The position numbers and the translations under genes were made by a program. A stretch of 64,000 nt of DNA, from assembly GCA_965276825.1 (NCBI GenBank), contig OZ255630.1, forward strand, positions 2,480,001 through 2,544,000, given 5' to 3'. Below, in pieces: positions 27,860 to 36,800 of this stretch; within the stretch, counting starts at the first letter, position 1; the number at the start of each line of letters is the position of its first letter. This DNA comes from G965276765 sp965276825. Lineage in GTDB: Bacteria; Actinomycetota; Acidimicrobiia; Acidimicrobiales; Palsa-688. Below the pieces are notes generated by a model, which made no database searches, had not been told where the DNA came from, and saw nothing but the letters and a program-made list of their open reading frames with translations.

Positions 27860-28611
27860 CCGGCCCGCCGGGGGGCGATCGCGGGACGGGACCGCTCGCT
27901 CCAGCCGATGCGGACGTCGGCCTGGCGCAGGTACACGGCTTGCACGGACGCCGCGTCGACGGCCGCGCCCGCCCCGAACCTGGCCTCGGCCAGCGCCGCC
28001 CAGGCGGCCGCGTCGGGATGGTCCGACGACGAGGGGCCGACCTCGATGTGGTCCCCGGCCACGACCTCGGGGTGGCGGCGGGCCCCGTCGCCGACGACCA
28101 GGATCCCGGTCCCGGCGCCTGCAGGGCCGCCGGCCCGGAGCCGGCCGAGGCGGGCGGCGAGCGCGTCGGGGGCCAGCACGCCGGGCGCCAGGATCTCGGT
28201 GCGCCCCGGCCCGGGCACCTCCGCGCTCGGCTCGGTGATCGCCGCGAACACCTCACCGCGGCGGGCGTCGACCACGGCGGCGACGGGCCTCGGCTCGTGG
28301 CGCCACGGCCAGGCCAGGGCGTCGAGGCTGGAGACGGCGACCACCGGGATGCGCAGAGCAGCGGCCAGGCCCTTGACGGTGGCCACGCCGACGCGCAGGC
28401 CGGTGAACAGGCCGGGGCCGACGTCGACCGCCAGGGCGTGGAGATCGGCGAAGGCCAGCCCGGCGTCGGCCACCGCCAGGGAGATGGCCGGCGCCAGCAG
28501 CTCCCCGTGGCGGCGCTCGCCCACCACGCCGCTCGACGCGGCCACCGCCCCGCCGACCGACACGGCGACGCTCACGCGCGGCGTGGCCGTGTCGACCACC
28601 AGGAGGTTCAC
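27856..28611 (-). CDS. tsaB: tRNA threonylcarbamoyladenosine biosynthesis protein TsaB
   Basis: A 251-residue TsaB, the inactive TsaD paralogue that scaffolds the t6A complex. It begins NLLVVDTATPRVSVAVSV and has HGELLAPAI and the family-defining DVGPGLFTGLRVGVATVKGL and DARRGEVFAAI. GTG 28611 overlaps the tsaE stop (GTGA). The C-terminus ends with YLRQADVRIGW, as in other actinobacterial TsaB. Confidence 0.93.
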   Translation of the reverse strand: MNLLVVDTATPRVSVAVSVGGAVAASSGVVGERRHGELLAPAISLAVADAGLAFADLHALAVDVGPGLFTGLRVGVATVKGLAAALRIPVVAVSSLDALAWPWRHEPRPVAAVVDARRGEVFAAITEPSAEVPGPGRTEILAPGVLAPDALAARLGRLRAGGPAGAGTGILVVGDGARRHPEVVAGDHIEVGPSSSDHPDAAAWAALAEARFGAGAAVDAASVQAVYLRQADVRIGWSERSRPAIAPRRAG

Positions 28612-29165
28612 GCCCCGGCCCGATCGGCGCCCGCCGGCCCGTCTTCCTCGACGGTCAGCTCCTCGACGGTCACGCCGGCCGCGCCCAGCGCGGCGCGCAC
28701 CGTGGCGAGCCGCGACGACCAGGCCGCGCCGACCGGCGTCACCACGATGCGGCGCGCCCCGGCACCGGCGGGCTCGATCTCCAGGAGGAGGTGATCGGGG
28801 AGGAGCGCGGGGAGCGCCCGCTGACCCCACTCGACCACGCCGACCGCGCCGTCGTCGAGCAGCTCGGGGAGGCCGAGGTCGACCGCCTCGCGCAGGTGAT
28901 CGATGCGGTACAGGTCGGCGTGGACCAGGTCCCAGCCACGCGACGTGGGGTAGGTCCGCACCAGCGTGAAGGTCGGGCTGGTGACCACCTCGTCGACGCC
29001 GGCGGCCGCGGCCATGGCCTTGGTGAAGGCCGTCTTGCCGGCGCCGAGCGGGCCGCCGAGCACGAGCAGGTCGCCGGGGCCGACGACCGCGACCATCGCC
29101 GACGCGACCGCCGCCGTGCCGTCGAGGGTGGCCACCTCGACGACCAACGCAGGCACCCCGATCAC
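28608..29165 (-). CDS. tsaE: tRNA threonylcarbamoyladenosine biosynthesis ATPase TsaE
   Basis: A 185-residue P-loop ATPase with Walker A GPLGAGKTAFTKA, the switch-like TSPTFTLVRTYP, HADLYRIDH and VVEWGQRA, all diagnostic of TsaE (YjeE). It drives turnover of the TsaB-TsaD complex. GTG 29165 overlaps the UDG stop as GTGA; further upstream open reading frame is not conserved. A C-terminal acidic extension is present. Confidence 0.93.
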   Translation of the reverse strand: MIGVPALVVEVATLDGTAAVASAMVAVVGPGDLLVLGGPLGAGKTAFTKAMAAAAGVDEVVTSPTFTLVRTYPTSRGWDLVHADLYRIDHLREAVDLGLPELLDDGAVGVVEWGQRALPALLPDHLLLEIEPAGAGARRIVVTPVGAAWSSRLATVRAALGAAGVTVEELTVEEDGPAGADRAGA

Positions 29166-29725
29166 GCCAGCAGCTCCTTCACCCGGACGAAGTCGGCCCG
29201 CATCTTGGCCAGGACCTCGCCGCCGCCGCGCAGCGCGGCGGCCGGGTGGAACGTCGGCACCAGCTGGGCGCCCGTGTCCCCCCAGGTGTAGGACCGACCC
29301 CGCAGCCTGGTGATGCCCTCGGTGGTGTCGAGGAGCAGCCGGGTCGAGAAGTTGCCCAGGGTGAGCACCACCCGCGGGGCGATGGCCGCCACCTGGGCCT
29401 CGAGGTAGGGGCGGCAGGCCTCGATCTCGTCCGGCCTCGGGTCCCGGTTGCCCGGCGGGCGGCACTTGACCACGTTGGCGATGTAGACCTCCGACCTGGT
29501 CAGGTCGGCCTCCTCGGCGAGGAGCCGGTCGAGCAGCTGGCCCGAGCGGCCGACGAAGGGCCGCCCCTGGACGTCCTCGTCGCGCCCCGGCGCCTCCCCG
29601 ATGACGAGGAGGCCGGCACCGGGATCACCCTCGCCGAACACCACGTTGGTCCGCCCCTCGGCGAGGGGGCAGCGGGTGCAGCCGGCCGCCTCGGCGGCGA
29701 GCTCGTCGAGGTTGACCACGGACAA
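29162..29725 (-). CDS. Family 4 uracil-DNA glycosylase ([4Fe-4S])
   Basis: A 187-residue UDG. The four cluster cysteines are Cys16 and Cys19 (CTRC), Cys88 (VVKCRPPGNRDP) and Cys104 (IEACRPYL); motif A is GEAPGRDED (43-51) and motif B is the HPAA at 160-163. It removes uracil from DNA in high-GC or thermophilic organisms, where cytosine deamination is frequent. It overlaps tsaE by 4 bp, so a repair enzyme is translated with the tRNA-modification genes. Confidence 0.93.
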   Translation of the reverse strand: MSVVNLDELAAEAAGCTRCPLAEGRTNVVFGEGDPGAGLLVIGEAPGRDEDVQGRPFVGRSGQLLDRLLAEEADLTRSEVYIANVVKCRPPGNRDPRPDEIEACRPYLEAQVAAIAPRVVLTLGNFSTRLLLDTTEGITRLRGRSYTWGDTGAQLVPTFHPAAALRGGGEVLAKMRADFVRVKELLA

Positions 29726-29763
29726 GGAGCGTACCGGTGACGGTCCGGCTTGCTCCTACGCGG

Positions 29764-30834
29764 TCACCGCCGTCGACCTCCGGACGCGGCCGGTCCCGGC
29801 CCCCCACCCACGACCCGCCCGACCAGCTCCACGATGGCCGCGTCGAGCTCGTCGGGCGCTTCGAGCATCACCATGTGACCGCAGCCGTCGAGCACCTCGA
29901 GCTTGGCGCCGGGGATGGCGTCGGCCAGCGCGCTGGCGTGGTCGAGTGGGGTCATCAGGTCGTCGCGGCCGACGATCACGGTCGTGGGCACGGCGATCCC
30001 CGGCAGCACGGCGGCCATGTCGAAGGACAGCACCTGGGCGAGGAGCTCGACCGAGACCCGGGCGGGGACGCGGGCGGTCACCCTGCGGGTCAGGCTGACG
30101 CTGCGCTCGTCGGCGAAGCGGCCGAAGGTCAGCCGGGCGAGGGCGTCACCGATGACCGTATCGGGCAGCGAAGGTCCGGGCAGCAGGGCGCTCAGCCGGG
30201 AGGCGGCGGCGATCGCGGGGCGCAGCACCCCGACGAGGGCGAGGGCGCCGGGCACCCCGCGCCCCTCGGCCGGCCTGGCGGACGTGGCCACCAGGCCGAG
30301 GGCCCCCACCCGCCCGACCGCGGCCCGAGCCTCCGCGCTGGCCCGGCGCCGGCCGAGGAACTGCAGGGCCACCATGCCGCCCATCGAGTGGCCGACGAGG
30401 GTCACGTCGAGCAGGTCGAGGGCGTCGATCACCACCCCGATGTCGTCGGCCAGGCGACCGAAGCGCAGCCCTCCACTCCCCGCCACGGAGCCGCCGTGGC
30501 CTCGCAGGTCGACGGCCACGGCCCGGATGCCGGCGGCGGGCAGCGCGCCCAGCTGCCGGTGCCAGATGTCGGCCGAGAGGGTGATCCCGTGCACGAGCAG
30601 CACCGCAGGGCCCGACCCGGCATCGAGCACCCGCAGCCTGGCCCCGTCGGTCGTGGCCACCTCCCGCTCGCGCACCCCCGGCGGCAGCCGCTCGCCGCCG
30701 GCGGCCGCGGCGGCGTCGTCCCCTGTGTCGGCGGCGTGGCTGCGGCGGCCGATGACCGCCTGGCGGGCCGCCAGCGCACCCCCGAGCCCGACGGCGGTCA
30801 GCCCGGCGCCGATCAGCGTCCTGCGCGCTGCCAC
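29764..30834 (-). CDS. Membrane-anchored or exported alpha/beta hydrolase
   Basis: A 356-residue hydrolase. The N-terminus AARRTLIGAGLTAVGLGGAL is a basic, hydrophobic signal/anchor with an RR pair, so it may be Tat-exported or tethered. The fold shows VLLVHGITLSADIWHRQL (oxyanion HG), the nucleophile elbow LVGHSMGGMVAL, an acidic residue in VGRDDLMTPL and the catalytic His in LDGCGHMVMLE. Start GTG 30834 is used with AGGGG eight bases upstream; it begins five bases after the alr stop. Substrate unknown; the location after alr and before UDG gives no strong clue. Confidence 0.8.
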   Translation of the reverse strand: MAARRTLIGAGLTAVGLGGALAARQAVIGRRSHAADTGDDAAAAAGGERLPPGVREREVATTDGARLRVLDAGSGPAVLLVHGITLSADIWHRQLGALPAAGIRAVAVDLRGHGGSVAGSGGLRFGRLADDIGVVIDALDLLDVTLVGHSMGGMVALQFLGRRRASAEARAAVGRVGALGLVATSARPAEGRGVPGALALVGVLRPAIAAASRLSALLPGPSLPDTVIGDALARLTFGRFADERSVSLTRRVTARVPARVSVELLAQVLSFDMAAVLPGIAVPTTVIVGRDDLMTPLDHASALADAIPGAKLEVLDGCGHMVMLEAPDELDAAIVELVGRVVGGGPGPAASGGRRR

Positions 30835-30839
30835 CTCCG

Positions 30840-32045
30840 CTACCCCTGGTCTCCGTAGGTGCGCGGCACCCGCACGCTCACCCCGCAGACGACCTCGTAG
30901 GCGATGGTGCCGGTGCGCTCGGCCCAGTCCCATGCGGTGACCACCTCGTCGCCCTGGCGGCCGATGAGCACGGCCTCGTCGCCGGGGGCGACCGCCGCGT
31001 CGGGTCCGCAGTCGACCAGCACCTGGTCCATGGTGACGGTGCCCGCCAGCCGGCAGCGCCGGCCGCCGATCAGCACCTCGCCACCGCGCCCCGACAGGCT
31101 CCTCGTGACCCCGTCGGCATAGCCGAGCGGCACCGTCGCCACCACCGACCTGCGCTCGAGGCGGTACCTGAGCCCGTACGACAGCCGCTCGCCGGCGTCG
31201 AGGGTCTTGACGTGCGACACCCGGGCCCGCAGCGACATGGCCGGACGGAGCCTGGCCACCGCCGGATGGAGGAGCTGGTCGGCCGCAGGAGCGAGCCCGT
31301 AGATCGCGATCCCGCAGCGGACCAGGTCGTAGCGCCCGGCCGGATGGAACAAGGCGCCCGCCGAGTTGGCCGCGTGCACCAGGCGCGGCCGGATGCCGGC
31401 GGCGCCCAACCGGGCGAGCACCTCGTCGAAGACGGCGAGCTGCCCGGTGGTGTAGGGGTCGCCGACCTCGTCGGCGACGGCCAGGTGGGTGAAGACGCCG
31501 TCGAGCTCGAGCTCGGGACGGGCCACGACCTCCCGGACCAGCCCGACGGCGCCGGCCGGGGCGACGCCGACGCGGTGCATGCCGGTGTCGACCTTGACGT
31601 GGACCGGCACCGGCCGGCGCCGGCGCGCCGCCCCCACCGCGTGGGCGAGGGCCTCGACGCCGTCGAGGGTGTCGAGGGTCGGGATGAGCTCGGCGCCCAC
31701 CACCTCGGCCATGGCCGCGGGCGCCGGTTGGGAGAGGACCAGGACCGGGGCGTCGATGCCGGCGTCGCGCAGCTGGCGCCCCTCCTCGACGAGGGCGACG
31801 GCGAGGTGGGTGGCGCCCCCCTCCAGGGCGGCGGCGGCCACCGGCACGGCGCCGTGGCCGTAGCCGGCGGCCTTGACCACGGCGCACAACCCGGCCGGGG
31901 CGGCCAGCTCCGAGAGGACCGCGGCGTTGTGGCGGATGGCGGCGAGGTCGACCTCCGCCCACGCCGGACGGAGCCGGCCGGCCTCCACCAGCGCCGGCGG
32001 CCCCGAGCGCACGGCGGGCTCGCGCCGGCTCGCCAGGACCCTCAC
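30840..32045 (-). CDS. alr: Alanine racemase
   Basis: A 401-residue PLP enzyme supplying D-alanine for peptidoglycan. The N-terminal barrel holds WAEVDLAAIRHN and CAVVKAAGYGHGAV with the PLP lysine (58; the usual KADAYGHG is changed to KAAGYGHG); the other catalytic Tyr is in the C-terminal domain near LSYGLRYRLER, and VKVDTGMHRVG, VHAANSAG and RCGIAIYG are present. GTG 32045 overlaps the nnr stop as GTGA, the pattern seen throughout this cluster; an upstream start adding 12 residues is possible. Clusters with nnr, acpS, glmS and the tsa genes, a common actinobacterial order. Confidence 0.93.
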   Translation of the reverse strand: MRVLASRREPAVRSGPPALVEAGRLRPAWAEVDLAAIRHNAAVLSELAAPAGLCAVVKAAGYGHGAVPVAAAALEGGATHLAVALVEEGRQLRDAGIDAPVLVLSQPAPAAMAEVVGAELIPTLDTLDGVEALAHAVGAARRRRPVPVHVKVDTGMHRVGVAPAGAVGLVREVVARPELELDGVFTHLAVADEVGDPYTTGQLAVFDEVLARLGAAGIRPRLVHAANSAGALFHPAGRYDLVRCGIAIYGLAPAADQLLHPAVARLRPAMSLRARVSHVKTLDAGERLSYGLRYRLERRSVVATVPLGYADGVTRSLSGRGGEVLIGGRRCRLAGTVTMDQVLVDCGPDAAVAPGDEAVLIGRQGDEVVTAWDWAERTGTIAYEVVCGVSVRVPRTYGDQG

Positions 32046-33463
32046 GCCCCGCTCCGGCCCTGGCCGAGCGACGACAGCCACTCGCTGACCAGGTCCGGCA
32101 GGTCGGAGGCCATCAGGCCATCGGAGCGGCCGATGCTGGCGGCCCGACCGTGGACGTGGGCGCCGAGCGCAGCCGCCTCCAGGGCCGGCAGGCCGCGAGC
32201 CAGCAGTGCGGCGACGACCCCGCTGAGCACGTCGCCGGTGCCGGCGGTGGCCAGGCGCGACGACCCCGACGCGGCCAGCAGCACCCGGCCGTCGGGGTGG
32301 GCCACCACCGTCGTCGAGCCCTTGAGCAGCACCACGGCCCGGCTGGCCGCGGCCGCGTCGCGCACCGCCCCGACCCGGTCGTCGCCCGGCGGCGCGCCGG
32401 TCAGGCGGGCGTACTCGCCGGCGTGGGGGGTCAGCACCACCTCGCCCGACCGGCCATCGGCCACGCCGGCCACCCCGGCCAGGTCACCGAGGGCGGCGAG
32501 CCCGTCGGCGTCGACCACCGCAGGCAGCGACGAGGAGCCGAGGAGGCGGCCGACGGCGCTGGCCGCCCCGGTCGGGCCCTCGTGGCCGAGGCCGGGGCCG
32601 ACGAGGAGGGCGGCGCAGCGGTCGAGGCCGTCGACGGCGGCGTCCACCCAGTCGTGCTCGGGCAGCGGGCGCAGCACGGCCTCGGTCGGCGGGAGGCCGG
32701 CCCGCCCAGGGTCGACGCCGGGGATGCCGAGGCGGACGTAGCCGGCTCCCGCCCGGAACGCGGCCGTGGTGGCCGACCACGGCGCGCCGTACATGCCGGG
32801 GGAGCCGGCGACCACGGCGACGGCCGACTGCCACTTGTGGGCGTCGCGGGGCCGGGCGGGGAGCAGCTCGGCCACGTCGGCGTCGGTGACCAGCCACGCC
32901 CGCGCCGCCTCGGCCACCAGGGCGCCGAGGCCGATGTCGGCCACGCGCACGTCACCGGCCAGGGCCGGACCGTCGGCGAGGAGCAGCCCCGGCTTCATGG
33001 CCGCGAAGGTGACCGTCACCTCGGCTCGCAGCGCGCCTCCACCTGCGTGGACCCGGCCGGTCAGCCCGTCGACGCCGGAGGGGATGTCCACCGCGACGAC
33101 CGCCGCGCCGGGCGGCACCCGCGGCGGCGTGTACGGCCGACCGAGGCCGGTGCCGTAGGCCGCGTCCACCACCAGGTCGCACGGGGGGAGATCCTCGCCG
33201 GGTCCGAGGCCGCCGGCGTCGACGACCCGCACGAGCGCGCCCCGGGCGGCCAGCCGCCTGGCCGCGACCCGGCCGTCGGCGCCGTTGTTGCCCCGGCCGG
33301 CGACCACGACGATCCGGCGACCGTAGGACCCACCCAGCAGGGACACCGCCTCCCGCGCGACGGCGGCACCGGCCGCCTCGACCAGGGCCTCGACGGAGCC
33401 GCCGGCCTCGGCCGCGGCGGCGTCGACGCGCCGCAGCTCCGCCGGCTCGAGGACGGGGATCAC
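32042..33463 (-). CDS. nnr: Bifunctional NAD(P)HX epimerase / ADP-dependent NAD(P)HX dehydratase
   Basis: A 473-residue fusion that repairs hydrated NAD(P)H. Residues 1-200 are the YjeF-N epimerase (VVAGRGNNGADGRVAAR, VVDAAYGTGLGR, DIPSGVDG); the rest is the YjeF-C dehydratase with the ribokinase-like site (HKWQSAVAVVAGSPGMYGAP, LTPHAGEYARL, LLKGSTTVVA and ATAGTGDVLSGVVAAL). Length equals the E. coli Nnr type. The ATG at 33463 overlaps the acpS stop. Confidence 0.94.
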   Translation of the reverse strand: MIPVLEPAELRRVDAAAAEAGGSVEALVEAAGAAVAREAVSLLGGSYGRRIVVVAGRGNNGADGRVAARRLAARGALVRVVDAGGLGPGEDLPPCDLVVDAAYGTGLGRPYTPPRVPPGAAVVAVDIPSGVDGLTGRVHAGGGALRAEVTVTFAAMKPGLLLADGPALAGDVRVADIGLGALVAEAARAWLVTDADVAELLPARPRDAHKWQSAVAVVAGSPGMYGAPWSATTAAFRAGAGYVRLGIPGVDPGRAGLPPTEAVLRPLPEHDWVDAAVDGLDRCAALLVGPGLGHEGPTGAASAVGRLLGSSSLPAVVDADGLAALGDLAGVAGVADGRSGEVVLTPHAGEYARLTGAPPGDDRVGAVRDAAAASRAVVLLKGSTTVVAHPDGRVLLAASGSSRLATAGTGDVLSGVVAALLARGLPALEAAALGAHVHGRAASIGRSDGLMASDLPDLVSEWLSSLGQGRSGA

Positions 33464-33894
33464 GCCGGCACCGGGCGCCCGACCGCGGCAACGACGGCGG
33501 AGGCGACGCTGTCGGTGTGGGTGATGGACAGGTGCCAGGCCCGCACACCGAGGGAGGACGCCAGCGCCGCGGCCCGGCCGCTCACGGTCATCTCCGGGCG
33601 ACCTCCCGGAGCCCTGAGCACCTCCACGTCGCCCCAGTCGAACGCGCCGAGCCCGACGCCGAGCGCCTTCATCAGCGCCTCCTTCACCGCGAAGCGCCCG
33701 GCCAGGTTGGGGGCCGGCCTGGCCAGCCCCCCGGCGTAGGCCCGCTCGGCGGGGGTGAAGAGCCTGGCCCCCAGGCGAGGGCGGCGGGCGAGCACGGCCG
33801 TGAACCTGACCACGTCGACCAGGTCGATCCCGATGCCGACCAGGCCGGCTCCCAACGGCTCCGGGCCGGCCTGACCGGTCGGGGCGGCGGTCAC
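33460..33894 (-). CDS. acpS: Holo-[acyl-carrier-protein] synthase
   Basis: A 144-residue AcpS with IGIDLVDVVRF (metal-binding Asp) and RFAVKEALMKALG (Glu/Lys of the active site), transferring 4'-phosphopantetheine from CoA to acyl-carrier proteins. GTG 33894 overlaps the glmS-like stop as GTGA; the first about 18 residues are not part of the domain. Typical size about 125. Confidence 0.93.
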   Translation of the reverse strand: MTAAPTGQAGPEPLGAGLVGIGIDLVDVVRFTAVLARRPRLGARLFTPAERAYAGGLARPAPNLAGRFAVKEALMKALGVGLGAFDWGDVEVLRAPGGRPEMTVSGRAAALASSLGVRAWHLSITHTDSVASAVVAAVGRPVPA

Positions 33895-36800
33895 GGCGCG
33901 GCCGGACGCCACTGGCGGGCGAGCACGTTGACCGGCTGGGTCAGCAGGTCGAGGAGGGGCACCACCGCCAGGCGGGCGTCGTCGAAGGAGGGCTCGGTCT
34001 CGGTCACCGCGTCGCGGAGGGCGGCGTACCTGCCCCGGTAGCCCTCCAGCACCTCGGCCGCGGCCACCGGGTCGAGGTGCCCGGCGAAGCGGACGTGGAG
34101 GAGCGAGAGGCCCGTGACCGTGTTGGCCTTGACCTCGGGGACGAGCACGACGGTGCGCCCGTCGCTGGCGCCGCGCACCACGGTCACCTCCCGCTCCTCG
34201 GCGGCGCGGTGCTTGCTGCCCCGCAACCGGGGATCGCTCGCCGTCCGGGAGCGCAGGGTGGTGGCGATGCCGCCCTGGTCGATCACGGTCGCGGTGGGCC
34301 ACTCGCCGCGGCGCTCCGCGCCGAGCGAGCCGTCGATCCGGTACCTGGTGAAGCCGAGCACCTCGTCCACGGCGCCGTCGAGCACCCCGAGGGTGCGCAG
34401 CGCCCGGTAGCCGAGCAGGTCGGCCGACGCCCCGGCCGACAAGGTGTCGTGGACCAGGGGCAGGGCGAGCAGGGCGTCCTCGTTGCGGGAGATCCCGACG
34501 GTGACGGTCTTGGCCTGGTGCTTGATGGCGTCGACCGGCCTGGTCAACTCGTCGATGGCGTCGCCGAGGGCCTCGAGCAGGTCGGCGACGAGCACGCCGG
34601 GCGACGCCACCTTGCCCGACTCGAGCTCGTAGCCGTCGATCGGGATCACCCCGGTGACGTAGCGCAGGAGCCCGACCAGGCGCACCGTCGTCGACGCGGA
34701 CAGGTTGCCGTCGTAGCTGCCGGCCCTGAGACCGTCGAGGAACGGCGCCACGGCCACGCCGATCGCAGGGCCGACCGACAGGTCGGTGAGCTCCCCGCCG
34801 CTCGACGCCACCTCGGCCTCGACGATCGACCTGGCGGCGCGCAGCGGGAGGGCCTGGCCGTCGATCGACACGGCGGCCTCGTAGCCGAAGAGATGACCGA
34901 CCATGGCGGCCAGGACGAAAGACAGCGCCGGGTCGGTCCTCGGCACGGCGATGACGTCGCAGGCGTGAGCGAAGCGCGCCGTCTCACCGGCCGCGGCGAT
35001 CACGACCGGCGCGGCCTTGTGGGCCCGGTAGATGGCCACCTCCTTGGCCACGTCGTCCGCGTTGGGCCCCGACAGGCCTGACGCGCACACCAGGATGAGC
35101 GGCTCGCACGACAGGTCGATGTGCTTCTTGTCCTCGGTGACGTCCGCGGCGATCGAGCGGTAGCACAGCTCGGACAGCTTGATCCTGATCTCGGCAGCGG
35201 CGACCAGGTCGGGCCCGCTGCCGACGACCGCCCAGTAGCGCCTCGGCGGGGCGAGCGAAGCGGCCACCGCGGCGATGGCGGGCCGCTCGGCGAGCACGGT
35301 GTCGAGGGCGGCGGGCAGCTCCCGTAGCGCACGGAGCCTGGCGTCGGCCGACTCGTCGGCCACGCCGGCCGCCCCGGCCAGGCCGATGGCCAGCAACCAG
35401 CCGGCCGCGACCTGGGAGTAGAAGGCCTTGGTCGACGCCACCGCCATCTCCACGTCGCGGCCGTCGGAGGTGTACAGCACCCCGTCGGCCTTGGCCGTCA
35501 GATCGCTGTTGCGGCGGTTGACCACGGCGACGACCGCGCCGCGCCTGGCCCTGACCAGGTCGACGGTCCTGTTGGTGTCGGCCGTGGTCCCCGACTGGCT
35601 GATGGCGACGGTCAGCGTGTCGGACATGTCGTCGCTCAGGCCGAAGCCCGACAGCTCGGTCGCCGGCAGGGCCGAGGTGACCACGCCCGGCAGCGACCGC
35701 GAGAAGGCGTCCGCCACCGCCCGTCCCGCCACCGCCGCAGTGCCCTGCCCGATCACCAGCACCCGGGTGATGCGATGGTCGGCGACCGCCGCGACGACGG
35801 CGGGGGGCAGCACATCGGGGCCGAGCCGCACGGTCAAGCGCCCGTCGGACCCGGCGAGGATCTTTCCCCTCAACGTCTTGCGCAACGACGCCGGCGCCTC
35901 CGACACCTCCTTCAGCAGGAAGTGCGGGAAGCCGGCCCTGTCGATGTCGCGGGTGGTGATCTCCGCGACCGACACGTCCCCCTCGTCGACGGGCAGGAGC
36001 CCGCCGTCGTAGGTGGCCCTCGTCACCCCGGCCGTCGTGCCCGCCGCGTGGCGAGCCAGGCTCACCACCTGGCCCCTGGTCACCTCGCCGTCCATCCGCA
36101 CGAAGCGCGACGTCTCCTCGACCAGCCCGTAGGGCTCGCTGGCCACGACGAAGGCGTCGTCGGCCAGACCGACGTAGAGCGACTGCCCCGACCCGCGCAG
36201 CGCCAGCTCGATGCGATCGGGGTCGTCCGCGCTCGACGCGGCGACCGCCACCGACCCGTCGAAGCGGCCCACGGTCGTCCTGAAGGCCTCGCTCGTGACC
36301 TCGCCGGCGTCGATGCGCCTGGCGATCATCGTCGGGATCACCTTGGCGTCGGTCGTGATCTCGGCGTGCAGCTCCAGGCCGTCGGCCAGGCGCAGCTCGG
36401 CGTGGTTGTCGACGTCGCCGTTGAGCGCGGCGGTCACGTACGGCCCGTCGCGGCGCCCGAGCTCGTCGGAGTTGACCGGGTGGGCGTTGGCCTCCGAGAC
36501 CACCCCGACGCTCGCCCAGCGGGTGTGGCCGAGGACGGTGACCCGGGCATCGGGCGAAGCCAGCGCCGCGCCGAGCAGCCGGTCGGCGGCGACCGCGGCG
36601 CGCAGCGCCCTGACGTTGTCGCCGAGCTCCCCGATCTCCGCCGCCGCCTTGTAGACCAGGCTGAGCGCCCCCGCCGGCGACCTCACCGCCATCGAGGCGA
36701 ACAGCGGATCCGCCGCCCTCGAGGCCAGGAGGGCGGCGACCTCGGGGGTGTCCAGGTCGAGGCCGTGACCGGTGACGAGCACGTGCACCCCGGCCGAGTC

